From: Glycomyces salinus
GTDB taxonomy: Bacteria > Actinomycetota > Actinomycetes > Mycobacteriales > Micromonosporaceae
Assembly: GCF_016428645.1 (NCBI RefSeq)
Contig: NZ_JAELXW010000014.1
Location: 1-64,000 of the forward strand
Reading direction: 5' to 3'
Length of the DNA stretch: 64,000 nucleotides
Within the stretch, counting starts at the first letter, position 1, and each line of letters opens with the position of its first letter. Positions 8,535 to 19,601 of the stretch are shown piece after piece. Below the pieces are notes generated by a model. It was not told the DNA's origin. It searched no databases and worked only from the letters and a program-made list of their open reading frames with translations. Both the position numbers and the translations under genes were made by a program.

Positions 8535-9593
8535 TCAAGCCTTTCTCGGCGGGGCCACCGAGTCTCTGACCACGATGTGGGTGCCCAGCACCACCCGATC
8601 CGCGGCGTCGTCCTCGTCCCGGTGGAGGGCCATCCTCACCGCCGTGCGCCCCAGTTCCTCGTGCGGGACGTGCACGGTCGTCAGCGCCGGGGTCAGGTCC
8701 GAGGCCAGCGGGATGTCGTCGAAGCCGACCACCGTCATGTCCTCCGGTACTCGCATGCCGAGTTCGCGTAGTGCCCGCAGGACACCGGCCGCCACCATGT
8801 CGGTGGCCGCGAAGATCGCGGTCACGTCGTCGCGTTCGGCCAGCAGGTCAAGGGTGAGGGACTTGCCGCTCTCCTTGGTGAACTCGCCCGGGAGAATCAG
8901 CGAATCGTCCAGGTCGACCCCGTAGTCCGCGTGGGCCCGCCGGTAACCGGCCACGCGCTCGTCGGTGGTCGACAGCCCCACCGCTCGTCCCACGTACGCG
9001 ATCGTGCGGTGCCCGGCCGACAGCATGTGCGCCGTCATCGCGTACGCGCCGCCCTCGTTGTCGTACTCGACGTTGATCGCCGGGACGCCCTCGCCCAGTG
9101 ACGGGCGCCCGCAGAGCACCAGCTGTGAGCCCGACTTGTCCAGGGCACGGGCGAAATAGGTCATCCGCTCGATGTGGTGCACGTTGTCCCTGGCCCCGCC
9201 GACGACGATGACGGCCTCGGCGTTCTGCTCGCGCATCAGCTCGACCACCGCCAGTTCCCGCTCGGGGTCGCCGTGGGTGGTGCACAGCAGGCACAGCCGC
9301 CCCTCGGAGGACGCCTGCTGCTCCACGCCCCGGGCGATGTAGGCGTAGAACGGTCCGGTCACGTCGTCCACGACGAACGCGACGGTCTTGGTCGTCGCGC
9401 CCGCCAGGGCCCGCGCGTGCGCGTTGACCACGTAGTCGAGCTCGCGCATGGCGCGCAGCACCTTGGCGCGGGTGGCGGGTGCGACCGGGTAGTTCCCGGC
9501 CAGCACCCGCGAGACGGTGGGGACCGATACGCCGGCGCGAGCGGCCACGTCCCGGATGGTGGGCCGCTTGCCGCCGTCGGATCTCTTGGGCAC
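8535..9593 (-). CDS. LacI family transcriptional regulator of the galactoside locus
   Basis: 352 residues. The LacI HTH is seen at residues 10-40: TIRDVAARAGVSVPTVSRVL, then the hinge segment HARALAGATTKTVAFVV. The periplasmic-binding-protein-like sugar domain follows (FYAYIARGVEQQA..., FAATDMVAAGVLRALRELG, VVGFDDIPLASDLTPALTTV). The GTG at 9593 has a GGAGGG ribosome site and lies right before the DNA-binding domain. It is the last gene of a minus-strand run (hydroxyacid dehydrogenase, lacZ, lacI; gap to lacZ 56 bp) and is the best candidate to bind the paired operators at 13704 and 13825. Confidence 0.93.
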   Translation of the reverse strand: MPKRSDGGKRPTIRDVAARAGVSVPTVSRVLAGNYPVAPATRAKVLRAMRELDYVVNAHARALAGATTKTVAFVVDDVTGPFYAYIARGVEQQASSEGRLCLLCTTHGDPERELAVVELMREQNAEAVIVVGGARDNVHHIERMTYFARALDKSGSQLVLCGRPSLGEGVPAINVEYDNEGGAYAMTAHMLSAGHRTIAYVGRAVGLSTTDERVAGYRRAHADYGVDLDDSLILPGEFTKESGKSLTLDLLAERDDVTAIFAATDMVAAGVLRALRELGMRVPEDMTVVGFDDIPLASDLTPALTTVHVPHEELGRTAVRMALHRDEDDAADRVVLGTHIVVRDSVAPPRKA

Positions 9594-9649
9594 GAGAGGC
9601 CCTCCCTCCACGATCGATCCCCGCCAGCGTAATTCACCGCGACTCGGAG

Positions 9650-12682
<3,033 letters not shown>

Positions 12683-13687
12683 TCATGCCTGCTTCCACAG
12701 GGTGACCGGGTCGATCCGGTGGACGAGCGGCTCGCCCGCAGTCAGGCGCTCGGCCTCCTCGACGATGTAGAGGCCCATTCGGGCCAGCTCGTTGCCCTGG
12801 GAGCCGGCCACGTGCGGGGTGAGGAACGCGTTCGGCAGGTCGAACAGGCGCGAGTCGGCCGGGAGCGGCTCGGGGGTGGTCACGTCCAGGATCGCCGAGA
12901 TCCGACCGGTCTCCAGCTCGGCGACCAGGGCGTCGGTGTCGACCAGGTTGCCCCGGGCGGTGTTGATCACGACCGCCCCGTCCTTCATCGCGGCCAGTCG
13001 CTCGGCGTTGATCAGGTGGCGCGTCTCGGCCAGGTCGGGGGCGTGGACCGAGACGATGTCGGACTCGGTGACCAGGGCGTCCAGCTCGACCGGTCGCGCT
13101 CCGAGCTTCTCGGCCTCGGCCCGGTCCAGGTGCGGGTCGGTGATGAGCACCTCCAGATCGAACGGCCGCAGCAGCTCGGCGACCCGGCGGCCGATCCGCG
13201 AGGCCCCGATCAGGCCGACCGTGCGCCCGAAGTTGCCCACGCCGGGGTGGACCAGGCCCAGCTCGAACCCGCGCTCGGCCCGGAACCGCTCGCGCAGGCC
13301 GAACACGTCCTTGCCTGCCAGCAGGATCGCCGCGAGCGTGTACTCGGCGACCGGCAGCGCGTTGGCCGACACCGCCGAGGAGACCGCCACGCCGCGCTCG
13401 TGGACGGCCTCGTCGAGCCATTTGACGCTCCCGGCGGTGTGGAGGATCGCCCGGAGGTTCGGGGCGGCCTCGACGGCGGCGGCGTCGATCCTGGGCGCGC
13501 CCCAGCCGGAGACGATGACCTCGGCCTCGGCCAGGCGGGCGGCGGTCTCGGGGTCGGACCAGTCGCGGGCGACCCGGCGCGGGTCGATGTCGAGGGCGGC
13601 GGTGAGGCGGCGCAGATACGGCTCGGGGAACAGGCGGGGGAGGTGCTCGGGGTCCAGCGCGAACAGGGCCGGGGGGAGGTCTGACAT
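12683..13687 (-). CDS. D-isomer-specific 2-hydroxyacid dehydrogenase
   Basis: 334 residues. NAD-binding domain inserted in the catalytic domain: GRTVGLIGASRIGRRVAELL (about 155-174), Asp acceptor in LITDPHLD, catalytic Arg in VVINTARGNLVD (about 243), Glu in DVTTPEPLP and His in LTPHVAGSQG (about 292). Members of this subgroup often sit in actinobacterial sugar-uptake loci, where their role is unclear; reduction of a sugar-acid or keto-acid by-product is a guess. First gene of the run with lacZ and lacI; divergent from the permeases across a promoter region with two related operators. Confidence 0.9.
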   Translation of the reverse strand: MSDLPPALFALDPEHLPRLFPEPYLRRLTAALDIDPRRVARDWSDPETAARLAEAEVIVSGWGAPRIDAAAVEAAPNLRAILHTAGSVKWLDEAVHERGVAVSSAVSANALPVAEYTLAAILLAGKDVFGLRERFRAERGFELGLVHPGVGNFGRTVGLIGASRIGRRVAELLRPFDLEVLITDPHLDRAEAEKLGARPVELDALVTESDIVSVHAPDLAETRHLINAERLAAMKDGAVVINTARGNLVDTDALVAELETGRISAILDVTTPEPLPADSRLFDLPNAFLTPHVAGSQGNELARMGLYIVEEAERLTAGEPLVHRIDPVTLWKQA

Positions 13688-13703
13688 GGGCGATCCTTCG
13701 ATA

Positions 13704-13754
13704 GACCGGATAGATATCGGTTTCTACGGTAATGATCTATCGCGAATTTGTCGA
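13704..13754 (-). promoter_or_regulatory. Minus-strand promoter with operator for the dehydrogenase-lacZ-lacI operon
   Basis: On the minus strand TCGACA (13754-13749) and TACCGT (13731-13726) are 17 bp apart, a plausible sigma-70-type promoter. The predicted transcription start falls in an operator-like site at 13704-13721 (GACCG...CGGT around TATCTATC on the minus strand). The same motif recurs at 13825-13842 next to the plus-strand promoter, which supports shared repression. Confidence 0.6.
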
Positions 13755-13790
13755 GACCCAGAACCCTGATAACAATTCGACATCCTGGGC

Positions 13791-13842
13791 TTGCATTGCC
13801 GTCACTCGGCGCCTAGTCTCTAGAGACCGGTATCTATCGGTC
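13791..13842 (+). promoter_or_regulatory. Plus-strand promoter with operator for the permease genes
   Basis: TTGCAT (13791-13796) and TAGTCT (13814-13819) are 17 bp apart. The predicted start point is at about 13826, inside the palindromic site 13825-13842 (GACCG-N8-CGGTC). It shares the TATCTATC core with the site at 13704-13721 in inverted orientation. An operator sitting on the start point implies repression, most simply by the LacI protein encoded at 8535-9593. Confidence 0.6.
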
Positions 13843-13883
13843 GAGCCGACCAGGCTCCTGACTGACTGAAGGGACCTTCCTCC

Positions 13884-14843
13884 GTGACCTCCACCGGTCT
13901 CGCCCCGGACGCCGACGTAGGCGCCGACGCGCGCGCCTCGAAGCGCCCGCGCCACTGGACGTACGCGCTCAAATGGAAGGGCGCGGCGTTCACCGCCCCG
14001 TTCTTCCTCGGATTCGTCCTGCTGTTCATCATTCCCCTCGGCTACGCGGTCTGGCAGTCGCTCTACCGCGAGCGCGCCGCCGGCTCGCTCGGCTTGTCGG
14101 GCACGGTCACCGAGTTCGTCGGGTTCGAGAACTTCGCCGATGTCTTCGAAGACCCCAAGTTCTGGACCGCGATGATCCGGGTCCTGGTCTTCGCGTTCAT
14201 CCTCGTCCCGGTCATGCTCTCCATCAGCCTGGCGATGGCGCTGCTGCTGGACATGGCCCGCCGGACCGCCGTGCGGTTCTACCGGCTGGGCTTCCTGGTC
14301 CCGTACATGGTCCCCGGCATCGTCGCCGCGCTGATGTGGATCTACATCTACAGTCCGCGCTCGGGGCCGATCACCCCCGTATTCGACGGCCTCGGCATCG
14401 GCGTCAACTTCTTCGCCTCCGAGATGCTGTGGATCTCGATCGGCAACCTCATCGTCTGGAACACCATCGGGTTCAACATGCTCATCATCTACGCCGGGTT
14501 GCTGAGCGTGCCGCGCGAACTGTTCGAGGCCGCCCGCCTCGACGGGGCCGGCGAGTGGCGCATCGCCTGGTCGATCAAGATCCCGCACGTGCGCGGGCCC
14601 CTGGCCCTGACCGGAATGCTCGCCATCATCAACCTGGTGCAGATCTTCAACGAACCGGTCCTGTTCAGGCAGGTCTCGCCCGAGACCGTCACCAAGGACT
14701 TCACCCCGATCCTGTTCATCTACAACCAGGCGTTCAACGCCAACGACTACAACTACGCCGCCGCGCTCTCGGTGGTACTGGCGCTGGTCGTCGGCGCCGT
14801 GTCCTTCGTCTACTACAAGCTCGCGAACAGGCCCGCCTCATGA
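13884..14843 (+). CDS. ABC sugar transporter permease, MalF/UgpA type
   Basis: 319 residues from a GTG start after a CTTCCTCC-rich leader. Six membrane segments expected; the first is AAFTAPFFLGFVLLFIIPLGYAV (split here around residue 35-57). The cytoplasmic EAA loop that docks on the ATPase is LFEAARLDGAGEWRIAWSIK (about 213-232). It belongs to the carbohydrate-uptake CUT1 family. Its stop overlaps the next permease by 4 bp. Divergent from the lacZ operon. No substrate-binding protein or ATPase gene is adjacent, so it must share an MsiK-type ATPase and obtain a binding protein from elsewhere. Confidence 0.93.
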   Translation: MTSTGLAPDADVGADARASKRPRHWTYALKWKGAAFTAPFFLGFVLLFIIPLGYAVWQSLYRERAAGSLGLSGTVTEFVGFENFADVFEDPKFWTAMIRVLVFAFILVPVMLSISLAMALLLDMARRTAVRFYRLGFLVPYMVPGIVAALMWIYIYSPRSGPITPVFDGLGIGVNFFASEMLWISIGNLIVWNTIGFNMLIIYAGLLSVPRELFEAARLDGAGEWRIAWSIKIPHVRGPLALTGMLAIINLVQIFNEPVLFRQVSPETVTKDFTPILFIYNQAFNANDYNYAAALSVVLALVVGAVSFVYYKLANRPAS

Positions 14844-15781
14844 CCGCGACCAAGACAGCAGCACCGAACTCGACCCGCCCGCGCCGCGGACGCCGAAAGC
14901 CCCGCGCCGCCGAGGACAGCCCCGGCGGGCACGGCCAGTCCCGCGCCAGCCAGATCTTCGTGCTCACCGGCCTGGCCCTGTTCTTCGTCTACTCGGTCGC
15001 CCCCGTCTGGTGGCTCATCGTGGCCGCCACCAAGGACCAGCGCGACCTCTACGCCTCGGCCGGGGTGGAGGGCCTGTGGTTCAAGGACTTCAACTTCGTC
15101 GAGAACCTCACGCAGGTGCTGACGTACGACGACGGCATCTTCGCCCGCTGGACGCTGAACACGATCTTCTACTCCGGCACCGGCGCCCTGGTCAGCACCG
15201 TGATCGCCCTGGCCGCCGGGTACGGGATCTCCAAGTTCCGGTTCCGGGGCCGCGGCATCGCCATGGGCTTCATCGTCGCGACCTTCCTGGTGCCGGGCAT
15301 GCTCCTGGCCTTCCCACTGTACCTGCTGTTCAGCAAGCTCGGCCTGGTCGACACCGCCTGGGCGGTCCTGATCCCCTCGTTCATCAACGCCTTCAGCGTC
15401 TACCTGGCCAAGGTCTACTGCGACTCGGCAGTCCCCGACGAGCTGATCGACGCCGCCCGCGTCGACGGCGCCGGAGAGCTGCGCGTGTTCGGCCAGATCG
15501 TCGTGCGCATCATGAGCTCGGGCGCGGCCACGATCTTCCTGCTGGCCTTCGTCGGCTCCTGGAACAGCTTCTTCCTGCCGCTGATGATGCTGCGCGGCTC
15601 GGAGAAGTGGACGCTCGCCCTCGGCCTGTACTCCTGGGCCGGCAAGCGGGTCGAGACCGGCACCGACCTGACCGGCCTGGTGATCATGGGCGCGCTGCTG
15701 TCGATCATCCCGCTGGCGGTCTTCATGGTCGCCATGTCGCGGTTCTGGCGCTCCGGCGTCACCCTCGGCAGCCTCAAATAG
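14840..15781 (+). CDS. ABC sugar transporter permease, MalG/UgpE type
   Basis: 313 residues; ATG overlaps the preceding stop (ATGA). A basic, disordered N-terminus (TRPRRGRRKPRAAEDSPGGH) precedes six membrane segments beginning at IFVLTGLALFFVYSVAPVWW. The EAA motif is ELIDAARVDGAGELRVFGQI. Together with the MalF-type partner it forms the membrane channel of a CUT1 sugar importer. The longer frame reaching back to 13973 is an out-of-frame artefact over the first permease. The gene ends 13 bp before the convergent sulfotransferase gene, with no terminator visible. Confidence 0.93.
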   Translation: MTATKTAAPNSTRPRRGRRKPRAAEDSPGGHGQSRASQIFVLTGLALFFVYSVAPVWWLIVAATKDQRDLYASAGVEGLWFKDFNFVENLTQVLTYDDGIFARWTLNTIFYSGTGALVSTVIALAAGYGISKFRFRGRGIAMGFIVATFLVPGMLLAFPLYLLFSKLGLVDTAWAVLIPSFINAFSVYLAKVYCDSAVPDELIDAARVDGAGELRVFGQIVVRIMSSGAATIFLLAFVGSWNSFFLPLMMLRGSEKWTLALGLYSWAGKRVETGTDLTGLVIMGALLSIIPLAVFMVAMSRFWRSGVTLGSLK

Positions 15782-15794
15782 CGGACGACCCGGA

Positions 15795-16997
15795 TCACTT
15801 GAACCGCATGGCCTGCACCATCTTCGTGTAGTCCCCGAAGGCGTCCTCGACCTGGCCGGGGGTCAGCCCGTAGCGGGAGAGCTCGTACTCGTGCTGGCGT
15901 CCGATGCCGGGCCGGGCCAGCACGCCGTCGAGGTTCTCGGCGTCCTCGTCGGTCCACTCGGCGCCGATCAGCTCGTAGAGCCGCGGGATCTTATCGTGCG
16001 GCTCGGCGTTGAGCCAGGTGTAGGGGACGTCGACGAACGACTCGCGCGGCGCGGCCACGCGCGCGGCCCGTCCCCGATCGATCGCGCCCGCCTGGATCGA
16101 CAGCCACATCCTGCCGATGGCGTGCAGGTCCGGGCGGCGCACGTGCAGCAGCTGGGTCGCCTCGACCATTGAACACAGCGAGCCGAGCACGGTCACCGGG
16201 TCGCGGTGCGTCCACACCACCGTCGCGCCCGGGAACACCTTCAGCAGCTCGGGAATGTGATCGAGATGCATGGGGGACTTGAGGATCCACCGCTTGCGCT
16301 CGCGCCCGTACTGGAGCACCTGGAGCGCCTGCCTGAGGTATTCGTAGTCGGGCAGGGCGTCACGCTCGCCGAGCCAGTCGTGGTAGTCGCGCATGAGCAC
16401 CCGCGCCAAGTGCATGCTGCCGTGCGGCAGCAGGTAGTTGCACTCGTCGGGCTTCTCGGCGGCGAGGGGGTGGATGACCTTGAACGCCGGGGACAGCCGC
16501 ATGAACGCCCCGACCCGCTGGTTCGCCGTCCGGACGTAGCGGCGCTCGGCGGCCGGGTCGCCGGCGAGGTCGGTGAACATCCACTCCCACAGTTTCGGGC
16601 CGCGGTGCCCGGCGGACTTGGCGATGATGTTGTGGCACAGCGTCGTCGCGGTGCGCGGCAGTCCCACGATGAACAGCGGCCGCTCGATCGGCTCGTCGGC
16701 GATCGCGGGGTTCTCGGCGATCAGGCGCCTGATGCGCAGGCGGTTCTCCAGGCGGTTGCTCAGGTCCCCGACCACCGACTGCCAGCCCATCGGACTCAGT
16801 CCCTCATGGCCGACGAAGCAGTGCATGAGGAACCTGAACTGGTCGACGAACTCGGCGTCGGAGGCGGCGTCGCCGCCGGTGGCCTTCTCGGCGGCGGCGA
16901 CCATGCGATCGAAGGCGCGGTCGGGGTTGCGCTGCCCGACCGCCGTGGGTTTCAGCAGAACATTGAGGACTGAGGTGGTGATCGACTTGCGGCGCAT
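15795..16997 (-). CDS. Sulfotransferase family protein (paralogue A)
   Basis: 400 residues. The PAPS 5'-phosphosulfate loop is RPLFIVGLPRTATT (about 108-121) and the 3'-phosphate site is WTHRDPVTVLGSLCSMVEA (about 261-279), typical of the Stf0/Sulfotransfer_3 group with a catalytic His/Asp region around SPMHLDHIPEL. It would transfer sulfate from PAPS to an unknown hydroxyl acceptor. Start at 16997 (MRRKSITTS) after GGAG; an upstream in-frame start near 17045 would run to the MFS stop. Co-directional with the MFS gene 48 bp upstream. A second gene of exactly the same length lies at 60678-61880. Confidence 0.88.
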   Translation of the reverse strand: MRRKSITTSVLNVLLKPTAVGQRNPDRAFDRMVAAAEKATGGDAASDAEFVDQFRFLMHCFVGHEGLSPMGWQSVVGDLSNRLENRLRIRRLIAENPAIADEPIERPLFIVGLPRTATTLCHNIIAKSAGHRGPKLWEWMFTDLAGDPAAERRYVRTANQRVGAFMRLSPAFKVIHPLAAEKPDECNYLLPHGSMHLARVLMRDYHDWLGERDALPDYEYLRQALQVLQYGRERKRWILKSPMHLDHIPELLKVFPGATVVWTHRDPVTVLGSLCSMVEATQLLHVRRPDLHAIGRMWLSIQAGAIDRGRAARVAAPRESFVDVPYTWLNAEPHDKIPRLYELIGAEWTDEDAENLDGVLARPGIGRQHEYELSRYGLTPGQVEDAFGDYTKMVQAMRFK

Positions 16998-17045
16998 GGG
17001 GGGCTGCTCCTTGAGTCTGCGGTGGATCGCGTCATTTTCGCACAA

Positions 17046-18251
17046 TCACCCTTCTGAGTCCACTCTGCGCACGATCGCCGCGATCAGTCCGGCGGCGGCC
17101 GCGCCGCCCACGGCGAGCAGTCCGTACCCGCCCCAGGCCGCCACCGGGCCGCAGGCGATGCCGCCGGTCGCCGCCGCGAGTCCCATGCCGACTTCGCCGG
17201 TCCCCTCCCGACGCAGCCGGACCTCGCGCGGCAGCGAAGCGGTCAGCATCGCGCTGCCGGAGACCAGGCCCAGGTTCCAGCCGACGCCGAGCCCGGTCAT
17301 CGTCACCGCCATCCCGAGCGCCGAGCCGTCCAGGACCGTGGCCGCCAGGCAGGAGGAGGCCATCACCAGCGAGCCCAGGACGGCGGTCCGGGGCGCGCCG
17401 ATCCGGTCGACCAGCCGGGCGCTGAGCGGCGAGGGAGCGAACATCCCGGCGACGTGGAGGCTGACGACCAGGCCGATGAGAGACAAGGAGGCGTGGAAGT
17501 GCCCCATCCGGACCGGCGCCATCGTCATCACCGCGACCATGACCAGGTTCGACAGCGCGAGCACCGCCAGCGCGGGAGCCGCCGAGGAGATGGGGACCGA
17601 TCCGGCCCGGGGCGTGTCCCGATCCGGTTCCGGTCTCGGGGCGTCGGCCATTCCGGCCCCCAGGATCAGGGCGGTCAGGGCGAATCCGACCACTCCGAAG
17701 ACGAACGGCCCGATCAGGGCGGCCAGGCCCACCGCCTCGGCGGCGGCTCCGGCGGGCGCGAGCAGGTTCGGTCCTGCCACCGCGCCGACCGTGGTGGCGA
17801 CCAGCACCGAGGACATGGCTTTGGCGCGGTCGCTCTCGGGCACGAGTTCGGCGGCGGCGTACCGGCAGAGCATGACGACCGCCGTCCCGGAGCCGAGCAT
17901 CGCGAACCCGGCCAGGATCGGCACCAGGGCGGTCTCGGCCGCCCCGGCCGCGACCAGCGCCGAGCCGATCACCGCAGCGACCGCTCCGGCTGCCATGACG
18001 CGGCGGCGCCCGAAGGAGGCCGCGAGGCGCGAAGCGGTCGCGGCCGATATCACCGCGCCCGCCACCAGCGCGGTCTGCGGCAGCCCGGCGGCCGCCTCGG
18101 AGCCGCTGACCTGGTGAGCCAGCAGCGCGCCGGCGGCGCCGGTCAGGGATTGGGCGAGCCCGCCGACGGCGGCGCCCAGGCGCACCGCCCGCATCGGGCC
18201 GGGGGAGGTGGCACGCTCGGGGGCGAGGCGTGCAGTGGTTTCATTTCGCAT
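17046..18251 (-). CDS. MFS transporter
   Basis: 401 residues with about twelve hydrophobic segments rich in Ala/Gly/Leu. The loop 2-3 MFS motif A is recognisable as RLAASFGRRRVMAAG and its second-half repeat as RLVDRIGAPRTAVLG. No substrate can be assigned; it resembles drug/metabolite proton antiporters. First gene of a probable two-gene unit with the sulfotransferase and divergent from an Lrp/AsnC regulator (90-bp gap), which may control it. Confidence 0.88.
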   Translation of the reverse strand: MRNETTARLAPERATSPGPMRAVRLGAAVGGLAQSLTGAAGALLAHQVSGSEAAAGLPQTALVAGAVISAATASRLAASFGRRRVMAAGAVAAVIGSALVAAGAAETALVPILAGFAMLGSGTAVVMLCRYAAAELVPESDRAKAMSSVLVATTVGAVAGPNLLAPAGAAAEAVGLAALIGPFVFGVVGFALTALILGAGMADAPRPEPDRDTPRAGSVPISSAAPALAVLALSNLVMVAVMTMAPVRMGHFHASLSLIGLVVSLHVAGMFAPSPLSARLVDRIGAPRTAVLGSLVMASSCLAATVLDGSALGMAVTMTGLGVGWNLGLVSGSAMLTASLPREVRLRREGTGEVGMGLAAATGGIACGPVAAWGGYGLLAVGGAAAAGLIAAIVRRVDSEG

Positions 18252-18341
18252 GCTTTGAGGCTATGAATCAGCGCGCCGAGTTTGAATGGGCGACGATAGG
18301 GTCCTCGCCCCGTTCGCCTTGGGAACGAAAGGAAAAAACCG

Positions 18342-18845
18342 ATGACGACTTTGCGACCGCAGGAATTGGACGAAGTGGACTGGAGCATCCTGGCCGAACT
18401 CCAGGCGGACGCCCGCCTGTCGTACAACGAGCTGAGCCGCCGCGTCCACCTCTCGGCCCCGGCCGTCGCCGAGCGGGTCCGGCGGCTCGAGGAGTCGGGG
18501 GTGATCGCCGGCTACGAGGCGCGCGTCGACCCGGCGCTGGCCGGGCAACCGCTCCTGGCGTTCATCGAGCTGCGCTGCAAACTCGGCGCCTGCCTGCTCA
18601 AGACCACCGGAGCCGAGGACCTCCCCGAGATCGCCGAGGTCCACAAGCTCAGCGGTGAGCACTGCACGATGCTCAAAGTGCGGTCGGCCTCGCTCGTGCA
18701 CCTCGAAGGGCTCATCGAGCGGCTCGGCGAGCACGGCGAGATGCGCACCCACATCGTCCTGTCCACGCAGTACGAGCACCGCCCGGTCGGCCCGATGGTC
18801 CCGGACCGGGCGGTCACCGACGCCGAGCGCTGGTCGAGCCGGTAA
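18342..18845 (+). CDS. Lrp/AsnC family transcriptional regulator
   Basis: 167 residues. N-terminal Lrp helix-turn-helix: LDEVDWSILAELQADARLSY, NELSRRVHLSAPAVAERVRRLEE (residues 8-55), followed by the GVIAGYEARVDPALAG linker and the RAM/AsnC ligand-binding domain (LAFIELRC..., VHKLSGEHCTMLKVR). A GGAAAAA-containing purine run precedes the ATG. Likely senses an amino acid and regulates the divergent MFS gene. Its TAA stop directly abuts the TAA stop of the convergent lipoprotein gene with no bases between. Confidence 0.92.
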   Translation: MTTLRPQELDEVDWSILAELQADARLSYNELSRRVHLSAPAVAERVRRLEESGVIAGYEARVDPALAGQPLLAFIELRCKLGACLLKTTGAEDLPEIAEVHKLSGEHCTMLKVRSASLVHLEGLIERLGEHGEMRTHIVLSTQYEHRPVGPMVPDRAVTDAERWSSR

Positions 18846-19490
18846 TTACTCGACCGGCCGGAGCATCGCCGAGAGAACGACCGTGTCCTCCGGGTAGTTC
18901 TCGGCGATGTAGTCCTCGAGCGCGACCGGGACCAGGACCGTGTCGATGTAGACCACGCCCAGCTCCGGGTCCTGCCGGCTCGCGAAGACCGTCTCCGGGA
19001 ACCGCTCGGTCAGGTCTTTGGAGATCTCCTCCATGTCGGCCTTGCTCAGCGGCTCGGCCGGCTCGGTGACCTCGGGCTCGTCCTGGTCGCGGTACTCGCT
19101 CGGATCGACCTCGGAGGCCGGGACCGGGTCCTCGGTCAGCACGAACGCCTCGCCGTCGAAAGTGCCGGTCACGACGTAGTCGCCCCAGCTCGTTCCCTGC
19201 GACGACTCGTGCTCGACCGCCTCCCAGTCCCAGCCGGTGACGTCCAGGCCCCCGCCCTGCGGCGGGTAGGACTGCGCGATCGCTCCGGCCAGCTGCGGGC
19301 CGTGGTCGGGGGTCTCGATGACCGTCAGCAGGCCCTCGTAGACCCGCTCCTCATCGGCCCCGGTCCCGGCATCGGAGTCAGTGGGGCTCTCGCCGCCGTT
19401 CCCTGCATCCGGTTCGCCCGCGCCGCACGCGGCGAGGGCCATCAGCGCCGCCGCCGAGGCGAGGCGCAAAAGCATCGATTCGGTACCCAT
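18846..19490 (-). CDS. Putative secreted lipoprotein of unknown function
   Basis: 214 residues. A lipoprotein signal peptide (MLLRLASAAALMALAAC, lipobox LAAC at about residue 22) is followed by a disordered acidic linker (GEPDAGNGGESPTDSDAGTG) and a globular region with YEGLLTVIETPDHGPQLAGA, GDYVVTGTFDGEAFVLTE and a final domain ending AENYPEDTVVLSAMLRPVE. I do not recognise the family. The start at 19490 could also be the internal ATG at 19475, which would leave a tighter signal peptide. No operon partner. Confidence 0.8.
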   Translation of the reverse strand: MGTESMLLRLASAAALMALAACGAGEPDAGNGGESPTDSDAGTGADEERVYEGLLTVIETPDHGPQLAGAIAQSYPPQGGGLDVTGWDWEAVEHESSQGTSWGDYVVTGTFDGEAFVLTEDPVPASEVDPSEYRDQDEPEVTEPAEPLSKADMEEISKDLTERFPETVFASRQDPELGVVYIDTVLVPVALEDYIAENYPEDTVVLSAMLRPVE

Positions 19491-19601
19491 GCCACGTTCG
19501 ACGCGGGCGGACGATTTTCGGTTCCCTCCTGTCGCTCCCCGGTGTTAGGTTTCATCCCGGCGCCCACCCGAGCGCCACTCGAATCGATGGAGTCCTCCCC
19601 G

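Noticed and set aside
13973-14839. N-terminal 289 residues of a 602-residue frame running into the second permease
   Set aside because: Out-of-frame reading of the first permease; the real MalG-type start is the ATG at 14840 overlapping the previous stop.
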